In this document: piece after piece, positions 56,973 through 64,000 of the stretch
How the letters are laid out: each line of letters starts with the position of its first letter
How positions within the stretch are numbered: the stretch's first letter is position 1
Assembly (NCBI RefSeq): GCF_004798965.1
Contig: NZ_SDSD01000006.1
Span: 186,001-250,000, forward strand
Length of the DNA stretch: 64,000 nt
Source: Onishia niordana
Lineage (GTDB): Bacteria; Pseudomonadota; Gammaproteobacteria; Pseudomonadales; Halomonadaceae
Direction: 5' to 3'
Position numbers and translations under genes: made by a program
The notes under the pieces: model-generated
The model's database searches: none
The model's input: only the letters and a program-made list of their open reading frames with translations
Told to the model about the DNA's origin: nothing

Positions 56973-59114
56973 ATGCTGGACGAGGCGCTCAAGGGCGACA
57001 TCCAGACCGCCTATCGGCGGGTACTCGAGGGCCTCGAGCTGGCGCCGCGCTACGGTCAACGGCTGATGATCGCCGAGATCGCCCGCACCCTTGCCGGTAT
57101 TCAGGCCGATGATGACGGCAAGCGGACCTCCAACGAGCACGTTTGTGTGCTCGAGGCGGGCACCGGCACCGGCAAGACCCTGGCTTACCTGCTGGCGGCG
57201 CTGCCGGTGGCCAAGGCGCGCGGCAAGCGGCTGGTGGTTTCCACCGCCACCGTGGCGCTGCAGGAGCAGGTGCTGCATCAAGATCTCCCCGCGCTCAAGC
57301 AGCATAGTGGACTGGACTTCGACTATGCCCTGGCCAAGGGGCGTGGACGCTATATCTGTGTGGCCAAGCTCGAGCAGGCACTCGATGGGGTCGAGGACAA
57401 CCCCACCTTGTCGCTGTTCGAGCAGGCCATGGAGTCCCGTGACGGCGACGATTTCCATGGTCTGGTCAAGGAACTGGCCGAGGCGTACGGCAACGGACGC
57501 TGGGAAGGGGATCGCGACAGCTGGCCGGTGGCCATCGCCGACCCCGAGTGGCGGCGCCTGACCACCGATCATCGTCAGTGCACCAATCGTCGTTGTGACC
57601 ACTTCAGCGCCTGCGCCTTCTTCCGTGCACGACGCTATCTGGACAGCGCCGATATCATCGTCGCCAACCACGACCTGGTGCTCGCCGACCTGGCGCTGGG
57701 CGGTGGTGCGGTGCTGCCGAGTCCCTCCGACTGCATCTATGTCTTCGATGAGGGGCATCATCTTCCCGACAAGGCCATCGGCCACTTCACGCATCGCTTC
57801 GCCGTCAACGGCGCACTTCGCTGGCTGCGTACCCTCAAGAAGTCCTTGACCGAACTCAATACCGCACTCGGCGTGCAGCCGACCCTGGCGCGGCTGCTGG
57901 GCGGTTTTCCCGAGGCGATCGCGGCCCTGGAACCCCGCCTGGGTGAGGTCTTCGCGCTCGGTCATCAACTCGCCGACCTGCCCAATGGCGCCGGTGAGGA
58001 GAGTCGCCAGCTGCGCTTCGACATGGGGCGTGCGCCAGAACCATTGCGCGAGCAGGCCGGCGCTCTGGTCACGGTCTTCGCCGAGCTATCGCGCAATCTC
58101 GAGAGCATGGCCGACATCCTGCGCGAGAGCCTTGATCCGGAGAAGTCCACCGGGCTGCCCCGGGAGCAGGCCGAACCCTGGCTGCCGCTGATCGCTTTGC
58201 TGCATGGCCGCGCCCTGGAGGCCCACGGCCTGTGGCTGGCCTTCAGCGAGGTCGACGATACCCAGGAACCGCCCCGGGCGCGTTGGCTGAGCTTCGAGCA
58301 GGTCGGCGGCGAGCCGGAGCTCGTTTTTGCAGCGAGCCCGGTCTCGGCGGCCAACACCCTGGCACGCACCCTGTGGGGCAGCTGTCACGGTGCGGTGGTC
58401 ACCTCGGCGACCCTCACCGCCCTTGGGCGCTTTGAGCGGATCCAAGAACGAGCGGGGCTCGCTAACCGCTATCGCTACCAGCGTCTGCCCAGCCCCTTCG
58501 ATTATTCCCGGGCGGTGCTGAGCATTCCCCGTGAGGCGGTCGATCCCGGTGACCGCGAGGGGCATGAGCGCGCGATCGTCGATTTCGTGCAGGGCCTGGA
58601 TGAGAGCGAGGCGGTATTGATGCTGTTCTCCTCGCGGGCCCAGCTGCGCGCCGTGGAAAAGGCGCTGCCACGCAGTGAGCGCGAACGGGTACTGGCACAA
58701 GACCGATTGCCCAAGCGCGAGCTGATCGAGCGCCATCGGGCCCGGGTCGATGCGGGAGAGGGCAGTATCATCTTCGGCCTGGCAAGCTTCGCCGAGGGCA
58801 TCGACCTGCCCGGTGAGTATCTGACCCATGTGGTGATTACCCGGTTGCCCTTCGCGGTGCCCGACGACCCGGTAGGCGCCACGCTTGCCGAGTGGATCGA
58901 AAGCCGCGGTGGCAACCCCTTCATGCGCATCACCGTGCCCGACGCCTCGATCAAGCTGGTGCAGGCCTGTGGCCGTTTGATCCGCAAGGAGGAAGATTCC
59001 GGGCGCATCACCCTGCTGGATAGACGGGTGCTGACGCGCCGCTACGGCCAGGCGCTGCTCGATGGCCTGCCGCCCTTCACCCGTGAGATCGATGGGGTGG
59101 TGCAGGGCGGCTGA
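56973..59114 (+). CDS. dinG: ATP-dependent DNA helicase DinG
   Basis: A 713-residue XPD-like 5'-3' helicase, in E. coli part of the SOS response and active on R-loops. Walker A AGTGTGKT (62-69) and the DEGH box FDEGHHLPDKA are present. The four cysteines of the iron-sulfur cluster are Cys129, Cys203, Cys208 and Cys214, in RYICVAKL and QCTNRRCDHFSACAFF. The C-terminal motif VQACGRLIRKEEDSG is intact. No LexA box is evident in the 29-base gap, so it is probably cotranscribed with the RNA helicase. Confidence 0.95.
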   Translation: MLDEALKGDIQTAYRRVLEGLELAPRYGQRLMIAEIARTLAGIQADDDGKRTSNEHVCVLEAGTGTGKTLAYLLAALPVAKARGKRLVVSTATVALQEQVLHQDLPALKQHSGLDFDYALAKGRGRYICVAKLEQALDGVEDNPTLSLFEQAMESRDGDDFHGLVKELAEAYGNGRWEGDRDSWPVAIADPEWRRLTTDHRQCTNRRCDHFSACAFFRARRYLDSADIIVANHDLVLADLALGGGAVLPSPSDCIYVFDEGHHLPDKAIGHFTHRFAVNGALRWLRTLKKSLTELNTALGVQPTLARLLGGFPEAIAALEPRLGEVFALGHQLADLPNGAGEESRQLRFDMGRAPEPLREQAGALVTVFAELSRNLESMADILRESLDPEKSTGLPREQAEPWLPLIALLHGRALEAHGLWLAFSEVDDTQEPPRARWLSFEQVGGEPELVFAASPVSAANTLARTLWGSCHGAVVTSATLTALGRFERIQERAGLANRYRYQRLPSPFDYSRAVLSIPREAVDPGDREGHERAIVDFVQGLDESEAVLMLFSSRAQLRAVEKALPRSERERVLAQDRLPKRELIERHRARVDAGEGSIIFGLASFAEGIDLPGEYLTHVVITRLPFAVPDDPVGATLAEWIESRGGNPFMRITVPDASIKLVQACGRLIRKEEDSGRITLLDRRVLTRRYGQALLDGLPPFTREIDGVVQGG

Positions 59115-59189
59115 GGCCGCCTCGCCTGCGGCGGCAACGGGGTCGATTTCCCGTTGCCGGTGGAGTGTCTCGTTCCAGCGGGTACCGCC

Positions 59190-60050
59190 ATGAAGCTGAT
59201 CCTCAGTCGCAAGGGCTTCGATACCGCCGCCGGGGGCGTGCCCAGTCCGATCTTTCCCGACGGCCGGTTGCTGTCGCTGCCCATTCCCGATGCCCGCTCG
59301 ACGATTGCCTATCACCACATCGACCATGAGGGAGCATCTCTGGGGCCCCTGGTCGCCGAGCTGACCCGAGGGCGAATCACGGCCGGGCAGGGCGCCCATC
59401 TGGATCCCGACCTGCTGGCACAGAGCCTGCCGCGCCGGCCCGGCTGGCGACCGCTATTCGGCCAGATGGGTCAGGCACAGGGGCATCTGCGCAATCAGGG
59501 CGTGGGGCCGGGTGATCTGTTCCTGTTCTTCGGCCTCTTTCGGCGCGTCGAGCGCCGAGGCGGTGCCTGGCGCTGGGTGCGCGAGGCACCGCCGTGTCAT
59601 CTCCTCTGGGGGTGGATGCAGGTCGAGGAGGTCGTGTCGCTGTCGGGCGGCTGGCCGGCCGGATATGAGTGGGCGCACGATCACCCGCACGGCCAGCGTC
59701 TCGAGGCGGCTCATAACGTGCTCTATGTGGCGCGACGTCGACTGGCGCTGGGCGGTGGGGCCGATGGCTTGCCGGGGGCGGGCGTCTTTGCCCATGAGTC
59801 AGCGGCGTGCCGCCTGACGGCGCCGGGCGCGGAGGCGGTCTCTTGCTGGGCGCTGCCGCGCTGCTTCTATCCCGATGATGGCCGCCCGCCGCTGTCCTAT
59901 CACGCGGACCCCGGTCGCTGGCGCCTCCGCCCGGACCATGCGGCGCTAAGGGCCGTGGCGCGAGGCCAGGAATTCGTGCTGGAGGGGGAGGCCTACCCTG
60001 AGGCGATCGCCTGGGCGGGGGAGCTGATCCGCAGCGAAGGAGCCAGGTGA
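59190..60050 (+). CDS. Nmad3-type protein (nucleotide modification associated domain 3), tentative
   Basis: A 286-residue protein I assign, from memory of the family pattern, to Nmad3, a domain predicted computationally to be linked to hypermodified DNA bases. Typical elements: MKLILSRKGFDTAAGGVPSPIFPDGR at the N-terminus, AHLDPDLL, FGQMGQAQGHLRNQGVGPGDLFLFFGLFR, WGWMQV, HDHPHG and NVLYVA. No phage or modification genes are nearby; it follows dinG by 75 bases. The start is the family's MKLIL at 59190; an upstream in-frame TTG is less likely. Biochemical function is unknown. Confidence 0.7.
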   Translation: MKLILSRKGFDTAAGGVPSPIFPDGRLLSLPIPDARSTIAYHHIDHEGASLGPLVAELTRGRITAGQGAHLDPDLLAQSLPRRPGWRPLFGQMGQAQGHLRNQGVGPGDLFLFFGLFRRVERRGGAWRWVREAPPCHLLWGWMQVEEVVSLSGGWPAGYEWAHDHPHGQRLEAAHNVLYVARRRLALGGGADGLPGAGVFAHESAACRLTAPGAEAVSCWALPRCFYPDDGRPPLSYHADPGRWRLRPDHAALRAVARGQEFVLEGEAYPEAIAWAGELIRSEGAR

Positions 60051-60135
60051 GGGTTGGTTTCTCCTTGATGGGGCGAGATAGTGGCCGGTGAGGCGCGATC
60101 AGCCAAGATCCGCGGTATCAACAGGGAGAGTCGAG

Positions 60136-60585
60136 ATGTATATAGCATTGAAATGGGATCACAAGATTGGTGCTCACTTTGTGGCCTGGATCGTGGTCGA
60201 GTGTTCGGCCGTGGGCGAGAAGTTTGGCTTGCCTCAGGCGCTGCCGCCCAGGCGTGACGTGGCCTACTTCGTGGACCCGGATACAGCGGAGCAGGATGCC
60301 AAGGCATTTGCCGAGTACAAGAACGAGGACGCGACGGCTGCGCTGGCCAGCGAATATAGTCCTTACCTTTCTGAGCACCATGGCTACTGCCATTACCCGT
60401 GGGATCATGACTATCTGAGTGAGCTGGTCAAGCATGCGGTGCTGTATTGGGAAGACGGCCAACACCTGAAGCCCGCGCCGGTACGCGATGATGTCGCGTA
60501 TTTTGTCTGCCCTGAGGCGTCGGAGCAGGACAGCCGCTTTTTCGTCCAGTACAAGCTGGCCTGCGCAGACCGCACCGTGGCCTAA
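60136..60585 (+). CDS. Orphan protein with an internal two-fold repeat
   Basis: A 149-residue soluble protein I do not recognise. It has an internal repeat: residues 37-62 and 115-140 align without gaps at 15 of 26 identical positions, both containing DVAYFV, a Pro two residues on, EQD, and a Tyr-Lys end; a WDH triplet precedes each (7-9 and 89-91). Two cysteines and several Tyr/His are spread between. There is no signal peptide. GGGAG lies seven bases before the ATG at 60136. It stands alone between the Nmad3-type gene and a convergent aroG. Confidence 0.75.
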   Translation: MYIALKWDHKIGAHFVAWIVVECSAVGEKFGLPQALPPRRDVAYFVDPDTAEQDAKAFAEYKNEDATAALASEYSPYLSEHHGYCHYPWDHDYLSELVKHAVLYWEDGQHLKPAPVRDDVAYFVCPEASEQDSRFFVQYKLACADRTVA

Positions 60586-60638
60586 GGCTGGCGTCCCCTT
60601 GAGATCGGCATATAGCGGTAGGTCGGGGATGTAGCCAT

Positions 60639-60672
60639 AAAAAAACAACGCCCACCAGCCGTGTGGGCGTTG
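60639..60672 (-). terminator. Rho-independent terminator after aroG
   Basis: On the minus strand a 10-bp stem (60646-60655 with 60663-60672) is followed by seven T residues (the A run at 60639-60645). It lies 49 bases past the DAHP synthase stop. Confidence 0.9.
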
Positions 60673-60720
60673 CTCTATCAGGATCGAGGCCCTGAACGTC
60701 GAACGCTGGGGATCGAACGA

Positions 60721-61797
60721 TCAGTCGCTGCGACGCTTGGCCAGCACCGGTGCCAGCTTCTCGTTCATGGCAGTGAAGGTGGATACGGTGGTGTCCCAGT
60801 CAATGCAGGCATCGGTGATCGAGACGCCATAGGCCATCTCGGCCCTGTCGTCCTTGATCTTCTGGTTACCCCAGCCGATATGGGATTCGACCATCAGGCC
60901 GATGATCGAACGGTTGCCTTCAAGGATCTGGTTGGTGACGTTTTCCATCACCAGCGACTGAAGGGCCGGATCCTTGTTGGAGTTGGCATGCGAACAATCG
61001 ATCATGATGTTCGGCTTGATGCCTTCCTTTTCCAGTTCCTGTTCCGCCAGTGCCACGCTGACGCTGTCGTAGTTGGGTTTGCCATTACCGCCGCGCAACA
61101 CCACATGACCATAGGCGTTGCCGCGGGTGCGGATGATCGCTACCTGGCCGGCCTGATCGATGCCGAGGAAATTGTGCGGGTGCGCCACCGACTGCAGGGC
61201 ATTCACTGCCACATCCAGGCTGCCATCGGTGCCATTCTTGAAGCCCACCGGGCAGGAGAGGCCAGACGCCATCTCGCGGTGAGTCTGCGACTCGGTGGTA
61301 CGCGCACCGATCGCCGACCAGCTGATGCAGTCCTGCAGATACTGCGGCGAGATCGGATCCAGGGCTTCTGTCGCCAGCGGCAGGCCCATGTCGGAAAGGT
61401 CCACCAGCAGGCGACGCGCGATATGCAGGCCTTCTTCGATTTCGAATGAGCCATTGAGATGCGGGTCGTTGATCAGGCCTTTCCAGCCAACCGTGGTACG
61501 CGGCTTCTCGAAGTAGACGCGCATCACGATGTAAATGCTGTCCTTGACCTCATCGGCCAGCCGGCGCAGCCGCCGGGCATAGTCCATTGCCGCATCCACG
61601 TCGTGAATGGAGCAGGGACCCACGACTACCAGCAGACGTGGATCGCTGCCATCCAGGATACGCTGGATGGTCTCGCGGCCTTCGACGACCGTGCGCTCGG
61701 CGTTGCCTGTCAGCGGGACTTCCTGCTTGAGCGTCTCGGGGGTGATCAGAACATCCTGGGCTAGGACGTTGAGGTTATTGACCTGCTGTTGTGACAT
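60721..61797 (-). CDS. aroG: 3-deoxy-7-phosphoheptulonate synthase (DAHP synthase, class I)
   Basis: First enzyme of the shikimate pathway, joining PEP and erythrose 4-phosphate. 358 residues of the AroF/G/H family: VVGPCSIHDVDAAMDYA, VMRVYFEKPRTTVGWKGLINDP, GARTTESQTHREMASGLSCPVGFKNGTDG, and IMIDCSHANSNKD. The family is certain, but which aromatic amino acid inhibits it (AroF, G or H type) cannot be decided here, so the symbol is provisional. It stands alone, with a terminator behind it and a 340-base gap before rpoE. Confidence 0.93.
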   Translation of the reverse strand: MSQQQVNNLNVLAQDVLITPETLKQEVPLTGNAERTVVEGRETIQRILDGSDPRLLVVVGPCSIHDVDAAMDYARRLRRLADEVKDSIYIVMRVYFEKPRTTVGWKGLINDPHLNGSFEIEEGLHIARRLLVDLSDMGLPLATEALDPISPQYLQDCISWSAIGARTTESQTHREMASGLSCPVGFKNGTDGSLDVAVNALQSVAHPHNFLGIDQAGQVAIIRTRGNAYGHVVLRGGNGKPNYDSVSVALAEQELEKEGIKPNIMIDCSHANSNKDPALQSLVMENVTNQILEGNRSIIGLMVESHIGWGNQKIKDDRAEMAYGVSITDACIDWDTTVSTFTAMNEKLAPVLAKRRSD

Positions 61798-62137
61798 GCC
61801 GCTACCTGTGACGTGATTACGCGCGTTGGAAAGATGAAGTATCGCCTACTATCGCCCGTGGGGGCTGTGAAAATCAACGGCGATAAGGAACTTGCCGACG
61901 AATGTTGTTGTCACAGCCGTTCGCTACCGTTGGCATGCCATATGCTTGATGGAATGCCAATAAACAGGAACACTGACGGATAATCATCACCGAATGCCAC
62001 CAGGTTTCCACAGAGACGTTATGACTGCTTGTTTACCTCCAGTGTTCACCGAGAGCTCGGCCCTCGGGCGATGCAGTAACGTGTGCTCGTCCAGTGTAGC
62101 GTCGGTTGCGTGCGTCTCCTGCACAGGGAGAAGCTGA
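61798..62137. other. aroG-rpoE divergent intergenic region
   Basis: The 340 bases contain no convincing gene. Seen: a sigma-E-like GGAACTT...TCACA pair (61887-61915) oriented toward rpoE, and an inverted repeat TTGGCAT/ATGCCAA (61930-61936 and 61954-61960) with 17 bases between. The rpoE Shine-Dalgarno (GGGAGAAG) lies at the end. Confidence 0.5.
61887..61915 (+). promoter_or_regulatory. Candidate sigma-E/AlgU promoter of rpoE
   Basis: GGAACTT (61887-61893) is the exact -35 core of sigma-E/AlgU promoters, followed after 17 bases by TCACA, a partial match to the TCTGA/TCAAA -10. It points toward rpoE, and autoregulation is the rule for these sigma factors. The long leader (about 215 bases) is a reservation. 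Confidence 0.45.
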
Positions 62138-62743
62138 ATGGACACCCGAGAAACCGATCAGCAACTCGTTGAGCGTGCTCAGCGGGGTGATACGCGTGCC
62201 TTCGATCTGCTGGTCAAGAAGTATCAGCATAAGATCATCGGACTGATCGGTCGCTACGTGCACGATCATGCTGAAGTGCATGATGTAGCGCAGGAGGCCT
62301 TCATCAAGGCTTACCGAGCGCTCGGCAAGTTTCGCGCCGACAGTGCCTTTTATACCTGGATGTACCGTATCGCCATCAATACGGCCAAAAACCATCTGGT
62401 GTCGCGTGGCCGTCGTCCGCCGGGCAGTGATATGGATATCGTCGACGCCGAGATCGTCGACCAGAGCGGTCGGCTCTCCGATATCGAATCGCCGGAAGCG
62501 TCTATTGCGCGCGATCAGCTAGAAGCGGCGGTCCTCGAGGCAATTGATAACCTGCCTGAAGATCTCCGTACGGCAATCACATTGCGAGAGTTCGACGGCC
62601 TGTCATATGAAGATATTGCACAGATCATGGACTGTCCGGTAGGCACGGTGCGTTCGCGCATCTTCCGTGCCCGCGAGGCCGTCGATCGTCATATTCAGCC
62701 GCTGGTGGTCACCGCCAGGACGCAGGATATGGTCCCCGAGTGA
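62138..62743 (+). CDS. rpoE: RNA polymerase sigma-E factor (RpoE/AlgU)
   Basis: Extracytoplasmic-function sigma factor for envelope stress; the Pseudomonas counterpart AlgU also drives alginate and osmotic responses. 201 residues: sigma-2 region AFDLLVKKYQHKIIGLIGRYV and EAFIKAYRALGKFRADSAFYTWMYRIAINTAKN, and sigma-4 LPEDLRTAITLREFDGLSYEDIAQIMDCPVGTVRSRIFRAREA. It is followed by its anti-sigma factor and the start of rseB/mucB, the standard arrangement. Confidence 0.97.
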   Translation: MDTRETDQQLVERAQRGDTRAFDLLVKKYQHKIIGLIGRYVHDHAEVHDVAQEAFIKAYRALGKFRADSAFYTWMYRIAINTAKNHLVSRGRRPPGSDMDIVDAEIVDQSGRLSDIESPEASIARDQLEAAVLEAIDNLPEDLRTAITLREFDGLSYEDIAQIMDCPVGTVRSRIFRAREAVDRHIQPLVVTARTQDMVPE

Positions 62744-62773
62744 CAGATTCAGGCATTTTTTGATCTCGGGGCT

Positions 62774-62800
62774 GAACTGTTGTCGCCTTTCGGCGTCACA
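62774..62800 (+). promoter_or_regulatory. Possible second sigma-E-like promoter before rseA
   Basis: GAACTG (62774-62779) and TCACA (62796-62800), 16 bases apart, lie in the unusual 213-base rpoE-rseA gap. The TCACA is the same as in the candidate rpoE promoter. One mismatch in the -35 keeps confidence low. Confidence 0.3.
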
Positions 62801-62956
62801 TGCTTGGGTCGAATCTGTCGTGGTGGCAGTGCCCGACAAGAGACAAGGTGGCGTTAGCCGTCCTGCTTCGTGTCGTTGGCTGTAAGGCACGTTGTTACCA
62901 CTGGAGTCGACAACTGATCTTAGGGCGACACGCCTTAAAGTGTGAGGGTGTAACTG

Positions 62957-63643
62957 ATGAACCAGAATTCACGGGAGTCATTGTCTGCCTTGATGGACAG
63001 TGAGGCCGACGATCTCGAACTTCCTCGAGTGCTTAAGTCGTTGGACGATTCCCCGGATGTGGCCGAAACCTGGCGACGTTACCACTTAGCTCGCAGCATG
63101 ATGCATCGCGACCGGGATGTGGATGTGTCAGCAGATCTTTCAGCGGGCATCATGTCGCGGCTAGCCGATGAACCGGCACCTGAGGTTGAGGCGCCGGTCA
63201 AACCGGCACGCAGTCTGTTTTCCCGAGCGAGCTCCTTTGCTGGCAGTGCGGCGGCGGCCGCCGCTGTTTCGTTGATGGTCATTACTGGTGTGCAGTTCTA
63301 TAACGGGTCGACTGAGCGTACCGACTCTGGCCAACCAGAGTTTGCCAGTGCACCGGGGGCCAGCTCTAATGCCTCAGGCCAAGTGCAGCGCCCCTCATTG
63401 GTCGATCTGCCACTCTTTCAGTCGTCCTCTGCAGGCCGCGGGGTGATGAATGTCGGGGCGACGGTCGAGTCTCCGATGATCATGGCGCCTAGCGTGCGTC
63501 AGTCGCAGCGAGCAGACCAGCAACAAGCACGTCTGTTGCAGTCCTATCTGGATCGCCACGCAGAAGGCGCGGCATATCGTAGCGGTGATGCCTGGATGCC
63601 TATTCTGCGGGCGTCCGGCCAAGAGTCATTAGGCCTGCACTAA
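62957..63643 (+). CDS. rseA: Anti-sigma-E factor RseA/MucA
   Basis: Membrane protein that holds sigma-E inactive until cleaved under envelope stress. 228 residues: an N-terminal RseA domain (RESLSALMDSEADDLELPRVL ... WRRYHLARSMMH, residues 6-51), one membrane helix at about 93-113 (Ala-rich then VSLMVITGVQFY), and a periplasmic domain with QQARLLQSYLDRHAEGA that fits the RseB/MucB-binding part of MucA. Its TAA overlaps the next ATG. It lies 213 bases after rpoE, wider than usual. Confidence 0.93.
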   Translation: MNQNSRESLSALMDSEADDLELPRVLKSLDDSPDVAETWRRYHLARSMMHRDRDVDVSADLSAGIMSRLADEPAPEVEAPVKPARSLFSRASSFAGSAAAAAAVSLMVITGVQFYNGSTERTDSGQPEFASAPGASSNASGQVQRPSLVDLPLFQSSSAGRGVMNVGATVESPMIMAPSVRQSQRADQQQARLLQSYLDRHAEGAAYRSGDAWMPILRASGQESLGLH

Positions 63644-64000
63644 TGATGGTGTTCCCTGTCCTGAATCGAGCTATCGGTCACCGCCGATTGTCTTCTCGCG
63701 CGCTGATATTGTCGGCATCGGTGGCTCTTGCATGGCCCGCCTCTTCCGCCCTGGGCGAGGAAGAGGCATCTACCGGCTATGATTGCCAGCGGTTGGTGGA
63801 ACAAGCCGCCCCGACAACCGCCAGCGAGTGGTTTGATCGGAGTCTATGGGCCAGCCACTGCTATGTGTTCAAGGCCCGCGCGGTGCGCATTGGCAGCGAT
63901 GGCGTGCGGACACTGGCACTGACTCATGAGATCCAAGATGGTGTCGAGCACGAGGTGGCGCGCTTTCTCGATGGTGAGCCCGTCATGTTTGAGCGCCATG
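63643..64000 (+). CDS. rseB: Sigma-E regulatory protein RseB/MucB, 5' part
   Basis: The reading frame runs off the window end after 119 codons. It begins MMVFPVLNRAIGHRRL with a signal peptide (LILSASVALAWPASSALG), and the mature start contains WASHCYVFKARAVRIGSDGVRTLALTHE and HEVARFLDGEPVMFER, which match the N-terminal lipoprotein-like domain of MucB/RseB. This periplasmic protein shields RseA from proteolysis and senses mislocalised lipoproteins or LPS. The ATG overlaps the rseA stop (TAATG); a second ATG follows directly. Confidence 0.9.
   Translation, partial: MMVFPVLNRAIGHRRLSSRALILSASVALAWPASSALGEEEASTGYDCQRLVEQAAPTTASEWFDRSLWASHCYVFKARAVRIGSDGVRTLALTHEIQDGVEHEVARFLDGEPVMFERH

Overview
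The window is a 64 kb stretch of gene-dense, GC-rich gammaproteobacterial chromosome. Protein sequences and gene order suggest a halophilic Oceanospirillales member, most likely Halomonadaceae (Halomonas/Chromohalobacter type); this is inferred from recall, not from a search. From lolC to etfA the order closely follows a known Pseudomonas block: lolCD, DUF2062, comEC, exbBD, lpxK, ycaR, kdsB, ptp, murB, rne, rluC, HAD, sppA, maf, yceD, rpmF, plsX, fabDG, acpP, fabF, pabC, mltG, tmk, holB, pilZ, tatD, DUF1285, then ETF genes. I see no rRNA, tRNA, CRISPR, prophage or insertion sequence. The region is core genome, and the unusual features are small and local.

Layout. 1-9 kb: end of the division cluster (ftsA 3' end, ftsZ, lpxC), dciA on the minus strand, a small secreted SecM-like ORF, secA, argJ and a MutT-ThiE-like fusion. 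9-11 kb: agmatine catabolism (aguBA, minus). 11-23 kb: envelope biogenesis, namely lipoprotein export (lolC/lolD), comEC, an ExbB/ExbD pair, msbA-lpxK and kdsB-murB, with many ATGA or GTGA stop/start overlaps. 23-30.5 kb: rne with a 53-unit repeat in its tail, rluC, HAD phosphatase, sppA and maf. 30.5-44.6 kb: yceD-rpmF and fatty acid synthesis, then pabC, mltG, tmk, holB, pilZ, tatD, DUF1285, a UvrD-like helicase and a sulfurtransferase. 44.9-48.9 kb: divergent ETF-ubiquinone oxidoreductase and etfBA. 49-54 kb: a six-gene TonB2/TtpC-type energy transduction operon. 54-60.6 kb: xthA with a small basic protein, an RhlB-like RNA helicase, dinG, an Nmad3-type protein and an orphan two-fold repeat protein. 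60.7-64 kb: DAHP synthase, then sigma-E/AlgU with its anti-sigma RseA/MucA and the start of RseB/MucB.

The most notable observation lies just upstream of secA. A 115-residue ORF with an N-terminal signal peptide ends in an Arg-Arg-Gly-Pro-Pro motif four residues before its last codon, and the codons of that motif are complementary (10 pairs, 2-nt bulge) to the secA ribosome binding site. This is the architecture of the E. coli SecM-secA translation-arrest switch, with a different sequence. Other points worth a second look are the RNase E PKQEA repeat tract, a duplicated 3' end of etfA, three 20-bp repeats that each repeat the last codons of aguB, an AAAC-N4-GTTT palindrome between the divergent ETF genes, and a predicted near-leaderless yceD-rpmF-fab transcript.
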